Assembly: GCA_964606415.1 (NCBI GenBank)
Contig: CAZSGN010000021.1
Coordinates: 1 to 17,730, forward strand
From: CAZSGN01 sp964606415
Lineage (GTDB): Bacteria; Bacteroidota; Bacteroidia; Bacteroidales; JBBRXJ01
DNA length: 17,730 bases
Direction: 5' to 3'
Below, piece by piece: positions 1-8,436 of this stretch (position 1 is its first letter; each line of letters begins with the position of its first letter). The position numbers were made by a program, and so were the translations under genes. A model generated the notes under the pieces. That model was given only the letters and a program-made list of their open reading frames with translations. It was not told the DNA's origin and did no database searches.

Positions 1-100
1 TACATTTAAACTACATGTACAACAATATTTTAACAATTTTAACAGTGTCTTATATTATTTAAATATTTAACCATTAAAATAAGAGTAGAACCTATTATAA

Positions 101-541
101 TTATTGATTGATATCGTGAATTCGTTTGAATAGCGGGTAGAGTTGACATGCAACGCAGTAGCCAAAGAAGGCTTCCAGGGAAGCACAAAAGCCCAAAAAT
201 ATGGCGAGTCCCAGTGACAGGAGGTTGAGCCCGGACAGGGAAGCGATAAAAATCAGGGTGCTAACAATAAATCCGACTTGTGCAGCGAATATTTTGGGAC
301 CAGCATTGATCATTTTAGGTGTGCTCCTGATACTACTCAATATGGACTTACTGATGTGGTTAATGATACTGTATTTGCTATTCACATGCCCTCTTAAGAA
401 AAAATCAATGGCCACCAAAAGAGCAATTAAATGAACCTGTGTGAATACATAAAGACCAAGCAGCAATAGGATCTGCACTGAGTTGATCCTTGCGACTTTT
501 TCGTTGATCCGGCTTGTTGTTATTGGGCAAAATTGTTTCAT
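101..541 (-). CDS. DUF4395-family small membrane protein
   Basis: A 146-residue protein of the DUF4395 type, whose function is not established. The N-terminus carries the Cys-Pro pair (C5-P6) expected early in this family. Hydrophobic segments lie at about residues 22-48, 86-104 and 106-127, so it is an inner-membrane protein with two or three spans. An Asp-Phe-Phe-Leu-Arg element (46-50) ends the first hydrophobic segment, and a Gly-Tyr-Cys-x-x-Cys motif (C129, C132) follows the last one; both are typical of the family. The Cys pair could be redox-active or bind a metal, but that is inference. The ATG at 539-541 is the natural start, with only an AT-rich leader in front. It is a single gene; the next gene to the right is leftward too but 173 bases away. 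The family assignment comes from recalled motifs, not a search. Confidence 0.8.
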   Translation of the reverse strand: MKQFCPITTSRINEKVARINSVQILLLLGLYVFTQVHLIALLVAIDFFLRGHVNSKYSIINHISKSILSSIRSTPKMINAGPKIFAAQVGFIVSTLIFIASLSGLNLLSLGLAIFLGFCASLEAFFGYCVACQLYPLFKRIHDINQ

Positions 542-584
542 GGTATGAAATCGTTAATGATATATATAAATGATCTCTCTTTTA

Positions 585-592
585 CAAAAATA
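585..592 (-). promoter_or_regulatory. candidate -7 box for the DUF4395 gene
   Basis: Read on the minus strand the octamer is TATTTTTG, an exact match to the Bacteroidota -7 consensus TAnnTTTG. It lies 43 bases before the start codon of the DUF4395 gene. I find no good -33 TTTG at the usual distance, so this is only a candidate. Confidence 0.3.
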
Positions 593-714
593 ATAAAACA
601 TATCGGATTAGTAGGATAAAATACAAAAAAAATGATATAGCATTTTAGAAGCGAAATGCTAACTGCTTGGTTTTGAAGCGCTATTACTTATGAGGCTGGC
701 TTAATTCTAGTATT

Positions 715-1131
715 TTAATTAGTGGGGACTTCTACAAATTTAAAGGGTAAATCAATCAATGATTTGAGCATTTGACCAGTTTCCTGAATCTCCTCATCGT
801 ATTCGAGGTAATGCCAGCTGATTAGCACCTGGCTGTCCATGGTCTTGCTTACTTTTTCAAGCTTATGCAGGGCATTAACCAATGCTTTGGTTGAACTTGT
901 ATTGACATATTCCAACAGGATAGAAATGTTAATTTGCCTGAAGGGGCTACGTTCGAGCTCTTCAATCCAGTTGATCAATGGAGCATAAAAAGTATCTGCA
1001 TCTTCCGGATACGATCTTCCTTTGATAGTTAATGTACGGTTATCCTGATCATAACTGATAAGTGGTGTGATGTCTGTGCGCTCCATTGTGATCTTTTTCA
1101 TCTCACTTTTCTTTTTCAGTTTGAATATCAT
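715..1131 (-). CDS. SiaC-family (DUF1987) regulatory phosphoprotein
   Basis: A small cytoplasmic protein (138 residues from the first ATG) of the DUF1987/SiaC family. In Pseudomonas, SiaC is phosphorylated on a threonine by kinase SiaB, dephosphorylated by the PP2C phosphatase SiaA, and when unphosphorylated activates the diguanylate cyclase SiaD. Family hallmarks are all visible: the Thr-Pro near the N-terminus (T22-P23), the Gly-Arg-Ser-x-Pro-Glu segment (38-43), a Trp at 55, the Glu-Tyr-Val-Asn-Thr-Ser-Ser core (74-80) and a C-terminal Trp-His-Tyr with acidic residues. T78 aligns with the phospho-acceptor threonine. Start choice is open: Met11 (ATG at 1099-1101) would put about 12 residues before Thr-Pro, as is usual, so the first 10 Lys-rich residues may not be translated. 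No kinase, phosphatase or cyclase partner lies nearby. Confidence 0.85.
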   Translation of the reverse strand: MIFKLKKKSEMKKITMERTDITPLISYDQDNRTLTIKGRSYPEDADTFYAPLINWIEELERSPFRQINISILLEYVNTSSTKALVNALHKLEKVSKTMDSQVLISWHYLEYDEEIQETGQMLKSLIDLPFKFVEVPTN

Positions 1132-1141
1132 TTTTTACAGG

Positions 1142-1149
1142 CAAAGTAA
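1142..1149 (-). promoter_or_regulatory. candidate -7 box for the SiaC-like gene
   Basis: On the minus strand this reads TTACTTTG followed by CC, one mismatch from TAnnTTTG. It sits only 11 bases before the first ATG of the SiaC-like gene, which would leave almost no leader. If real, it favours the in-frame ATG at 1099-1101 as the true start. No -33 element was recognised. Confidence 0.25.
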
Positions 1150-1269
1150 TGAATTTTTTATTATCTTTCTTTTCTAAATATAGAATAAAATGATTCTTCA
1201 ATAAATTAGATTGTATTGAGATTTACGACAATTGTTCTTACGAATATTTAATAAAAAAGTTTTGTAAAA

Positions 1270-4095
1270 ATGCTTAAAAATTCAGTTTCTGTTACTATTT
1301 TGTTGATGTTCTTAGGGTTAACTGCTGGTGCACAGGTGCCGCTTCATGATCCGGTTGAAAAAGATGAGTCATTGGTAACCGGCGAACTCCAAAATGGCCT
1401 CCAATATTATATTAAACATAACGATCGTCCTTCGGAGCGTGTTGAGTTGCGCTTTGTTGTTAAGGCTGGGTCTGTGCAGGAAGAGGAGCATCAAAGAGGG
1501 CTTGCTCATTTTGCTGAGCATATGTGTTTTAACGGGACAAAAAATTTTGAAAAACAAGCTTTGGTTGATTACCTGGAATCTCTTGGCATTCGTTTTGGAC
1601 CTGAACTAAATGCTTTCACCAGTTTTACCAATACTGTTTATATGCTTCAGATCCCGGTTGATCAACCGGGTTTGATTGATACTGGGTATATGGTTTTGCG
1701 TGATTGGGCTGCAAATGTGTCTTTTGATCCTGAAGAGATTGAGAAAGAGCGTGGTGTTGTAATTGAGGAAAAGCGGTCACGAAAAGGTGCATGGAACCGA
1801 ATGTTTCGGAAATGGTTTCCTGTAGCTTTTAAAGGGACAAAATATGCTGAACGGTTACCTATTGGTAAAATGGAGGTTCTTGAAAATTTTGAACGGCCTG
1901 CCATTGTTGATTTTTACAATGATTGGTATCGCCCTGATTTAATGGGGGTGATGGTGGTAGGTGATATTGATATTGATTCGACTGAGCAGAAAATTATAGA
2001 TTATTTCGGGCCTCTTGAAAATCCGGATAGTGCAAAGCCCAGGGAAATTTATCCGATACCTAATTATGATACTAATTTTGCTGTGGTAACGAGTGATGTT
2101 GAGGCTACATCTTCGGAATTACAGGTTTTTTATAGTAAACATCCGAAGCCTGATGTCGAAACTGTTGAAGATTACAGGAATCATATCTTCATCCCCGAAC
2201 TGGTTAACGCTTTGATTTCCCGAAGACTGGAAAAAATGCGAGAGCAGTCAGATGGTCCTTTTGTTGGCACACGTTCTTCTTTTGATGATATTTTTTGGAC
2301 GCCTGTTAATTTGTTTTCTGCTTCCGCTCAATTAAAAGAAGGCCGAATAAGTGAAGGCATTGCTGATTTTTTTGATGAAATGAACAGGATAAGATTGTTT
2401 GGTTTTGGTCAGCAGGAGGTAGACAGGGAGATTAAGAAGTTGGCAAAGCGTTATGAACAAAGAGCCAAAGAAAAAGATAAATTGAACTCTGGTCGCCTGG
2501 TTTGGCAATATGTTGAACATTTTATGTCTGGTGAACCTGTTCCCTCCCCGGATATGGAATATGAATATTTCAAAAAGATTCAACCTACCCTTCTGCCTAA
2601 TGAACTTAACCAGGTTGTCGATGATTGGTTGGTTAACGAGAATGTGACAATAGTGCTTAATACGCCTGAAAAAAAAGGGGCTGATATCCCTTCAGAGTCT
2701 GAAATTATGGATGTTTTTAGATCATCTGCGGAGAAGGACCTTCAGTCTCAGATAGACACTATTGAATCCAAACCTTTGATGGCAAATCTTCCTCCAAAAG
2801 CTGAAATTGTTTCAAAAGAAGAAAATGATGAATTTGATTATACTGTTTTTACATTTGAAAATGGCAGCCGTTTGTTTTTGAAAAAAACAGATTTTAAAAA
2901 TGACAGAATTAGTTTCCGCGCTATAAGCCCTGGCGGGCATTCTTTATATCCTGATGAAGATTATATCTCAATCAGGTATTTAGATAAGTATTTGACTTAT
3001 TCGGGGGTTGATGATTTTGATAAAGATCAACTTGATAATATTTTGGCAGGGAAGGATGTAGATATTCGTTTCTGGATTAACGATCATTCCGAAGGGTTTA
3101 AAGGGGATTTTTCAAAAGATGATCGGGATACCTTCTTTAAATTATTGCATTTGTATTTTACTAATCCCAGGAAAGATGAGAACGCGCGAGACCTGGTCGT
3201 TTCTATGGAGAAGGAGCGTTTTAGAAACATGGATCAGAATCCCGAGATGGTTTTCCATGACACTGCACAACGTATTATTACACAGGGGCACCCGCGTTAC
3301 TTTTTGTTTCCGGAAACCCGGCAGCTTGAACAAATAAATCTTGAACGGATGCTGGCAATTTATAGAGAAAGGGTCGCTGATGCTGGCGATTATGCTTTTT
3401 TCCTGGTAGGTGATTTTGATCAGGATTTGATATTGGACATAGCACAAAGATACATTGGCAGTCTCGCTTCTACCGGGCAAAAGGAAAAGTGGAAAGATGT
3501 TGATTATTCTTTTCCGGAAAAAACAAAAGAAGTTACTATTTACAAGGGGATCGAGCAAAAAGCGATGAATATGATCAGGATGAGAGACGATTTCTCCTGG
3601 TCTGGGGAAGAACGCCTTAAACTGAAAATGATTACCGATATCCTTAATATCCGTTGCAGAAAGTTGTTGAGAGAAGAGCTTGGAATGACTTATGGGGTGA
3701 GAGTAATGCATAATACGCAGCATTATCCTGCACCTAAGTATTCTATTGGCATTTTTTATGGCGCTTCTCCTTTGAATGTAGATACAATGCAAAGGCTGGT
3801 TTTTGAAGAAATGAATAAACTCCAGTCCGAAGGCCCGATTGATGAAGATATACGCAAAGTGAAAAAACAAATGATCCGGGGAAGAGAGTCTTCGGTCGAA
3901 AAAAATGGGTTTTGGCTAAAATATATGGTACAGCATTATTTTCATGAAACGCCAATGCTTAACCTGGATGAATATATAGAAAAGGTCTCGTCAATTGACC
4001 AGGAAGATCTGAAAAATGCAGCATTAAAATATTTTAATCAAAATCAATATGTTGCGGCAACCCTTAAGCCTGCTAAGCGCAAAGAAAAGGAATAG
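1270..4095 (+). CDS. Periplasmic M16-family zinc metallopeptidase (PqqL-like)
   Basis: A 941-residue exported peptidase of the M16 (pitrilysin/insulinase) family, the size and layout of PqqL-type proteins (about 930 residues, two tandem M16 halves). A signal peptide covers residues 1-21, with a likely type I cleavage after Ala-Gly-Ala. The inverted zinc motif His-x-x-Glu-His is at H80, E83, H84, followed by the conserved Asn-Gly-Thr. The third zinc ligand is probably E160 in a Glu-x-Glu-Arg-Gly-Val-Val element. The C-terminal half (from about 530) keeps the fold pattern, including a late Arg-Glu-Glu-Leu-Gly-Met-Thr-Tyr segment, but has no second HxxEH; that is normal for the inactive half. 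It should act in the periplasm on peptides; the substrate is unknown. It is divergent from the SiaC-like gene and is followed after 99 bases by a lipoprotein gene. Confidence 0.93.
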   Translation: MLKNSVSVTILLMFLGLTAGAQVPLHDPVEKDESLVTGELQNGLQYYIKHNDRPSERVELRFVVKAGSVQEEEHQRGLAHFAEHMCFNGTKNFEKQALVDYLESLGIRFGPELNAFTSFTNTVYMLQIPVDQPGLIDTGYMVLRDWAANVSFDPEEIEKERGVVIEEKRSRKGAWNRMFRKWFPVAFKGTKYAERLPIGKMEVLENFERPAIVDFYNDWYRPDLMGVMVVGDIDIDSTEQKIIDYFGPLENPDSAKPREIYPIPNYDTNFAVVTSDVEATSSELQVFYSKHPKPDVETVEDYRNHIFIPELVNALISRRLEKMREQSDGPFVGTRSSFDDIFWTPVNLFSASAQLKEGRISEGIADFFDEMNRIRLFGFGQQEVDREIKKLAKRYEQRAKEKDKLNSGRLVWQYVEHFMSGEPVPSPDMEYEYFKKIQPTLLPNELNQVVDDWLVNENVTIVLNTPEKKGADIPSESEIMDVFRSSAEKDLQSQIDTIESKPLMANLPPKAEIVSKEENDEFDYTVFTFENGSRLFLKKTDFKNDRISFRAISPGGHSLYPDEDYISIRYLDKYLTYSGVDDFDKDQLDNILAGKDVDIRFWINDHSEGFKGDFSKDDRDTFFKLLHLYFTNPRKDENARDLVVSMEKERFRNMDQNPEMVFHDTAQRIITQGHPRYFLFPETRQLEQINLERMLAIYRERVADAGDYAFFLVGDFDQDLILDIAQRYIGSLASTGQKEKWKDVDYSFPEKTKEVTIYKGIEQKAMNMIRMRDDFSWSGEERLKLKMITDILNIRCRKLLREELGMTYGVRVMHNTQHYPAPKYSIGIFYGASPLNVDTMQRLVFEEMNKLQSEGPIDEDIRKVKKQMIRGRESSVEKNGFWLKYMVQHYFHETPMLNLDEYIEKVSSIDQEDLKNAALKYFNQNQYVAATLKPAKRKEKE

Positions 4096-4159
4096 AGAGG
4101 TGTTTTTGTCAGAAGCTTTTATTTGGCTAAAAAATATTTTTATTAATCATTATTATAAG

Positions 4160-4167
4160 TAAATTTG
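4160..4167 (+). promoter_or_regulatory. candidate -7 box for the repeat lipoprotein
   Basis: TAAATTTG exactly matches the Bacteroidota -7 consensus TAnnTTTG and lies 27 bases upstream of the ATG at 4195, a sensible leader length. The expected -33 TTTG is absent; only a T-rich run is present about 20 bases upstream. It suggests the lipoprotein is transcribed on its own. Confidence 0.4.
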
Positions 4168-4194
4168 TTTGTAACAACCTAAAATATATCTGTT

Positions 4195-5196
4195 ATGAGG
4201 TTTTCAATCTTCTATTTGCTTGTTTTTTCTTTCTCTCTTCTTTTGTTTGCTTGTCAGGATTCTGTTCAAACCAATCAGGAAAAATCAGGGGAGTTTTATG
4301 GTGATGTTAAATCTATGAGGGAGCGAACATATGAGGCGTTGAATAAAGATGGAGAAATTGTTAAAGGTGCTCCAATGGGAAGTTATTATGACAATTATCT
4401 TGTTTTATATGATAAAAACGGAAACAAGAAAGAGAAGAGATTGTTCTATGCTAATGGCAATTTAAGTTACAGGTATTTGTATGATTATAATAAAAAAGGC
4501 TATTTATCTGATCAGACAATATTAAATGCAGATGATGAATGTGTTTACCGGTATAAGTATAAGTATAATAAAGATGGAAAAGAGATTGAACGAAACATGT
4601 TTTATCCTGATGATGAGTTGATCAGTAATACCAAAATCATTTATAAGAATGACGAGATGAAGGAAAAGCGTGTTTATAAATGGGGTGAGCTTGAAGAAAA
4701 AGTATTGTTTGATTTTGATTCTCAGGGGAATATGATAAAAAAAATTATTTTTAATCCGGAGGATAACTTAAAATACAATTATCACTTTAATTATGATTCA
4801 GCAGGAAATAAAATTTTAGAAGAATTGTATTATGCCAATGATTCTCTTGGTTATAGATATGTTTATCAGTACAATGATGACGGTAGACTTGTAGAAGAAA
4901 ATAAATATAATGCTAAGGGAAAGCTTGTTTCTTCTTCTGGATATACTTATAATGAAGAGGGGATGATCAGGGAGCAAAAAATATTTAATTCAAAGAATGA
5001 AATGACAAGACAATATGTTTTTAAATATAATGAAAGGGGCCAATTGCTGGCAAAAGAAAAAAATGCTGATGATTTTAATTACCGGGTTACTTACATATAC
5101 TCAGATAAAGATGAGAATGATAATTGGGTGCGAAGGGTTGAGTTTATGGATGATCAACCGGTAAAATTAACAGAGCGGACATTTGTTTATCATTGA
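4195..5196 (+). CDS. Lipoprotein with about ten 26-residue YD-like repeats
   Basis: A 333-residue protein with a lipoprotein signal peptide: a hydrophobic stretch ending in Leu-Leu-Phe-Ala-Cys, with C20 as the lipidated residue. From about residue 68 to near the end it consists of tandem units, most exactly 26 residues long. The pattern is Tyr-x-Tyr-x-Tyr-Asn/Asp-x-x-Gly, then a Lys/Glu-rich strand, an aromatic residue, a short turn often Asn-Ala-Asp/Asn-Asp-Asp, and Leu-x-Tyr-Arg. Clear units begin near residues 68, 94, 120, 170, 196, 222 and 248; shorter, degenerate ones near 146 and 274. This resembles RHS/YD-type or MORN-like beta-hairpin repeats and should form an elongated beta structure on the envelope. 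No catalytic motif is visible and I do not recognise a named family. The coding sequence looks more AT-rich than the genes on either side. Function unknown. Confidence 0.85.
   Translation: MRFSIFYLLVFSFSLLLFACQDSVQTNQEKSGEFYGDVKSMRERTYEALNKDGEIVKGAPMGSYYDNYLVLYDKNGNKKEKRLFYANGNLSYRYLYDYNKKGYLSDQTILNADDECVYRYKYKYNKDGKEIERNMFYPDDELISNTKIIYKNDEMKEKRVYKWGELEEKVLFDFDSQGNMIKKIIFNPEDNLKYNYHFNYDSAGNKILEELYYANDSLGYRYVYQYNDDGRLVEENKYNAKGKLVSSSGYTYNEEGMIREQKIFNSKNEMTRQYVFKYNERGQLLAKEKNADDFNYRVTYIYSDKDENDNWVRRVEFMDDQPVKLTERTFVYH
4396..5110 (+). repeat. Tandem ~78-base coding repeats (26-residue protein repeat)
   Basis: This is the DNA encoding the tandem units of the lipoprotein. The period is 78 bases (26 codons) for most units and slightly shorter for two. 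The repeats are conserved at protein level (Tyr-x-Tyr-x-Tyr-Asn-x-x-Gly start, Leu-x-Tyr-Arg end) but have diverged strongly at DNA level, so the array looks old. Confidence 0.7.
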
Positions 5197-5746
5197 CCTT
5201 CTATTGATGATTAGCGGGTTTGTATGTGTTTCTAACGTCTGAATATGCCGGAGATTACTTCCGGTGAAAAATATATTCTTCATCAGATTGGTTATTTAGG
5301 GTTTGTCAATAAAGTCGTATTGTAATAGATTTTCAGCGGAATCAATCAATTGAGCTATTGCATCAATAATAAGGATGTTTTTTTTGTTTTGTCTTTAGAT
5401 TAAATGAGTGTTTGGGTGAATAGAAAAATGTTTATGGATTAGGATTTCCATCCCAAAAATATAGCATAACCCACCCTATTTTAAAGCCCCTCTTCTTTTC
5501 TTTCATGACCGCATGATTTTCAGAAAATTCTTTGAAAATATATTGCGTTTTTAAAGAATAAATATTAAATTTACGTACTCAAATACCGGAATAGATTTAT
5601 TCGGTAATGTATTTTAAAAGTAAAAAAGTGGTATCGGATTTGTTGAAAAAAAACTGTTTGCTTTTATGATTTGATATTTAAGGTCAATTCACTTTTTTTG
5701 AATAAATTGTCGCTGTGCAATGGGATAATATAAAAGACTAGTAATT
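5197..5746. other. 550-base stretch without a convincing gene
   Basis: AT-rich intergenic DNA between the repeat lipoprotein and aceE. It contains a short imperfect hairpin (CCGGA at 5248-5252 pairing with TCCGG at 5260-5264) not followed by a T-run, and one tiny leftward reading frame of 24 codons (5432-5506). No tRNA, riboswitch or long open frame could be recognised. Its right end should carry the promoter and leader of the pyruvate dehydrogenase operon. Its size leaves room for a small RNA or a long leader, but nothing specific supports either. Confidence 0.6.
5639..5673 (+). promoter_or_regulatory. weak promoter candidate for the pdh operon
   Basis: TTTG at 5639-5642 is followed after 22 bases by TATGATTTG at 5665-5673. 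This resembles the Bacteroidota TTTG / TAnnTTTG pair but has one extra base inside the -7 box and slightly long spacing. It would give a leader of about 70 bases before the aceE start at 5747. Confidence 0.25.
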
Positions 5747-8416
5747 ATGGAAGATAATAAAGAACAAAATCATCATCAGGAGTTTGAGAATCAGGAGTGG
5801 ATTGATTCAATTGAGTATGTAATTCAATATGAGGGAATAGATCGTGCAAGAGAGCTATTAACTAAATTAAAAAACAGGGCTTATTCGCTTGGAGTACAGA
5901 TACCTGAGCCATTAAACTCACCACATATCAATACTATTTCACCAGATAAAGAGCTGCCTTATCCTGGTAACAGGGAAATCGAGCGGAGAATCAAAAGCTT
6001 AATCCGATGGAATGCTATGGCTATGGTGGTGAAAGCAAATAAAGAATCGGAGGGTATTGGTGGCCATATTTCGTCATTTGCCAGTTCTGCAACCCTTTAT
6101 GAGGTTGCGCAGAATCATTTCTGGAAAGGCCCTGATCATCCGGAAGGCCCCGACTTTATCTATTTCCAGGGTCATGCGGCGCCAGGCATGTATGCCCGTT
6201 CTTATATGGAAGACCGTTTATCTGAAAATGATCTGCGAAATTTCAGGCATGAACTGGGTCCTGAAGGTGGATTATCTTCTTATCCTCACCCTCGGTTTAT
6301 GCCGGATTACTGGCAGTTCCCTACCGTGTCAATGGGGCTGGGGCCCATTACGGCTATTTATCATGCAAGGTTTATGAGATATATGGAGGATAAAGGGCTT
6401 AAGAAGACAAGTGAGCAAAAAATATGGGCTATGTTAGGTGATGGGGAAATGGATGAGCCTGAATCCCTGGGAGCGATTACGCTGGCTTCTCGCGAACGCC
6501 TTGATAATTTGATATTTGTTGTTAATTGTAACCTTCAGCGGTTGGATGGTCCGGTTCGTGGAAATGGTAATATTATAAAAGAACTTGAATCTGCTTTCAG
6601 GGGAGCTGGTTGGAATGTGATCAAGATTATTTGGGGAAATGAAATGGATCCTTTGTTGGAAAAGGATGAGGATGGTAAGCTGGTACAGTTGATGGAGGAA
6701 ATTGTTGACGGGGAATATCAAAAATATACTGTTGAAGATGGGGCTTACATCAGAAAGCATTTCTTTGGAAAGTATGAAAGCACAGCTAAATTAGTCGAGA
6801 ACATGTCTGATGAGGAGATTAAAAATATAAGATGGGGCGGTCATGATCCTCAAAAAGTTTATAATGCTTTTCAGTCTGCTGTTAATCATAAAGGACAGCC
6901 TACTGTTATTCTTGCACGCACGGTAAAAGGATATGGAATGGGGGAGGCTGGCGAAGGAAGGAATATTACACACCAGCAGAAGAAATTGAATGAAGAGGAG
7001 CTTATCCATTTCAGAAACAGATTTTCTATACCATTATCCGATAAAGAAGTTGCTGATGCTCCTTTTTATAAGCCGGATCCTGAAAGTGAGGAAATAAAAT
7101 ATCTTTTACAACGGCGTTATGAGTTGGGAGGCTTTATTCCTGCACGGAATCAAAAAGCAGAGGCTGTGCCAATGCCTCCTGATAAAATATTCAATGAGTT
7201 TAAGGAAAATTCGGGCGATCGTGATGTGGCAACGACTATGGTGGCGGTTCATATCCTTTCTAAGTTATTAAAAGATAAAGAAATAGGCAAGTATATTGTC
7301 CCAATTGTCCCGGATGAGTCCCGTACCTTTGGGATGGATGCTCTTTTTAGGCAGGTAGGAATCTATTCACATGTAGGCCAGCTTTATGAGCCTGTGGATA
7401 AAGAAAGCCTGCTTTATTATAAAGAATCTAAGAATGGGGCTATTCTGGAGGAAGGCATTTCAGAGGCTGGATCTATTTCTTCTTTTATTGCTGCAGGAAC
7501 GGCTTATTCAAACCATGGAATCAGTATGATCCCGATGTTTGTTTATTATTCGATGTTTGGTTTCCAACGGATTGGTGATTTTATCTGGGCAGCTGCTGAT
7601 GCTCGTGCCCGTGGGTTTATGATTGGCGGCACTGCCGGCAGAACGACCCTGGCAGGTGAAGGCCTCCAGCATTGTGATGGACACAGCCATGTGCTTGCTT
7701 TGCCTGTTCCTAACCTGAAAGCGTATGATCCTGCTTTTGGCTATGAAGTGGCCGTTATTATTAAAGAGGGGATTCGACGAATGTATGTTAATCAGGAAGA
7801 TTTGCTTTATTATATTACTGTGATGAATGAAAAATATTCTATGCCTGCCATGCCGGAAGGTGTTGAGGAGGGGATCATCAAGGGAATGTATAAATTTAGT
7901 AGTTGTGATTGCAACGATGATAAAAGGAAAGTTCATCTATTAGGAAGTGGTACTATCTTTAATGAAGTGATGAAAGCTTCTGAGATATTAAAAGAAAAAT
8001 TTAATATCTCTGCTGATATTTGGAGTGTGACGGGTTATAAGCAGCTCTATGATGATGCCAGGGAAGTTGTGCGCCTGAATAGGTTAAATCCTGATAAAAA
8101 GCAGAAATCTTATGTGGAAGAATGTTTTGAAAATGAGCATGGGGTATTTATTGCAGCCAGTGATTACATGAAGGTGTTGCCATTATCCATTGCAAACTGG
8201 ATACCCGGGAAGCTTACAGTGTTGGGTACTGATGGTTTTGGGCGTAGTGACAGTCGTGATGCTATGCGGGATTATTTTGAAGTGGATGCAAAGCATATTG
8301 CATGGGCAGCGATCTATTCCTTATACGAGGAGGGTAACATTGATAAAGATGAATTGAAAAAAGCGAGTCAGGAATTGGGTATTAATTCGAAAAAAGATAA
8401 TCCTGCTCAATATTAA
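5747..8416 (+). CDS. aceE: Pyruvate dehydrogenase E1 component, homodimeric type
   Basis: E1 of the pyruvate dehydrogenase complex. It decarboxylates pyruvate using thiamine diphosphate and transfers the acetyl group to the lipoyl group of E2. At 889 residues it matches the homodimeric AceE type (E. coli about 887), not the split alpha/beta E1. Visible hallmarks are Gly-Gly-His-x-x-Ser-Phe at 105-111 (H107), Phe-Gln-Gly-His at 140-143 (H143), and the thiamine diphosphate/Mg signature Gly-Asp-Gly-Glu-Met-Asp-Glu-Pro-Glu-Ser at 231-240, with its Asn ligands in the Asn-Cys-Asn-Leu-Gln segment at 260-264. These positions align almost residue for residue with the E. coli active site. The ATG at 5747 fits the family N-terminus. 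It is the first gene of the operon: aceF starts 20 bases after its stop. No truncation or frameshift is seen. Confidence 0.97.
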   Translation: MEDNKEQNHHQEFENQEWIDSIEYVIQYEGIDRARELLTKLKNRAYSLGVQIPEPLNSPHINTISPDKELPYPGNREIERRIKSLIRWNAMAMVVKANKESEGIGGHISSFASSATLYEVAQNHFWKGPDHPEGPDFIYFQGHAAPGMYARSYMEDRLSENDLRNFRHELGPEGGLSSYPHPRFMPDYWQFPTVSMGLGPITAIYHARFMRYMEDKGLKKTSEQKIWAMLGDGEMDEPESLGAITLASRERLDNLIFVVNCNLQRLDGPVRGNGNIIKELESAFRGAGWNVIKIIWGNEMDPLLEKDEDGKLVQLMEEIVDGEYQKYTVEDGAYIRKHFFGKYESTAKLVENMSDEEIKNIRWGGHDPQKVYNAFQSAVNHKGQPTVILARTVKGYGMGEAGEGRNITHQQKKLNEEELIHFRNRFSIPLSDKEVADAPFYKPDPESEEIKYLLQRRYELGGFIPARNQKAEAVPMPPDKIFNEFKENSGDRDVATTMVAVHILSKLLKDKEIGKYIVPIVPDESRTFGMDALFRQVGIYSHVGQLYEPVDKESLLYYKESKNGAILEEGISEAGSISSFIAAGTAYSNHGISMIPMFVYYSMFGFQRIGDFIWAAADARARGFMIGGTAGRTTLAGEGLQHCDGHSHVLALPVPNLKAYDPAFGYEVAVIIKEGIRRMYVNQEDLLYYITVMNEKYSMPAMPEGVEEGIIKGMYKFSSCDCNDDKRKVHLLGSGTIFNEVMKASEILKEKFNISADIWSVTGYKQLYDDAREVVRLNRLNPDKKQKSYVEECFENEHGVFIAASDYMKVLPLSIANWIPGKLTVLGTDGFGRSDSRDAMRDYFEVDAKHIAWAAIYSLYEEGNIDKDELKKASQELGINSKKDNPAQY

Positions 8417-8436
8417 TATGCATAAATTTGTTAGTT

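Noticed and set aside
3142..3870. Long minus-strand open frame (242 codons) opposite the M16 peptidase
   Set aside because: It lies wholly inside the peptidase gene on the other strand. The translation has no domain pattern and the plus-strand protein shows clear family motifs throughout.
4396..5110. CRISPR-like array suggested by regular periodicity
   Set aside because: The periodicity is in the protein (26 codons) inside an open frame; the DNA units are not identical and there are no spacers.
5248..5264. CCGGA/TCCGG hairpin after the repeat lipoprotein as a terminator
   Set aside because: Only five good base pairs and no T-run behind it.
7508..7936. Minus-strand open frame of 142 codons opposite aceE
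   Set aside because: Antisense shadow of a strongly conserved gene; the translation shows no family features.
8428..8436. TTG three codons upstream as the aceF start
   Set aside because: E2 proteins begin right at the lipoyl-domain strand that follows the ATG at 8437; the extra three residues have no support.
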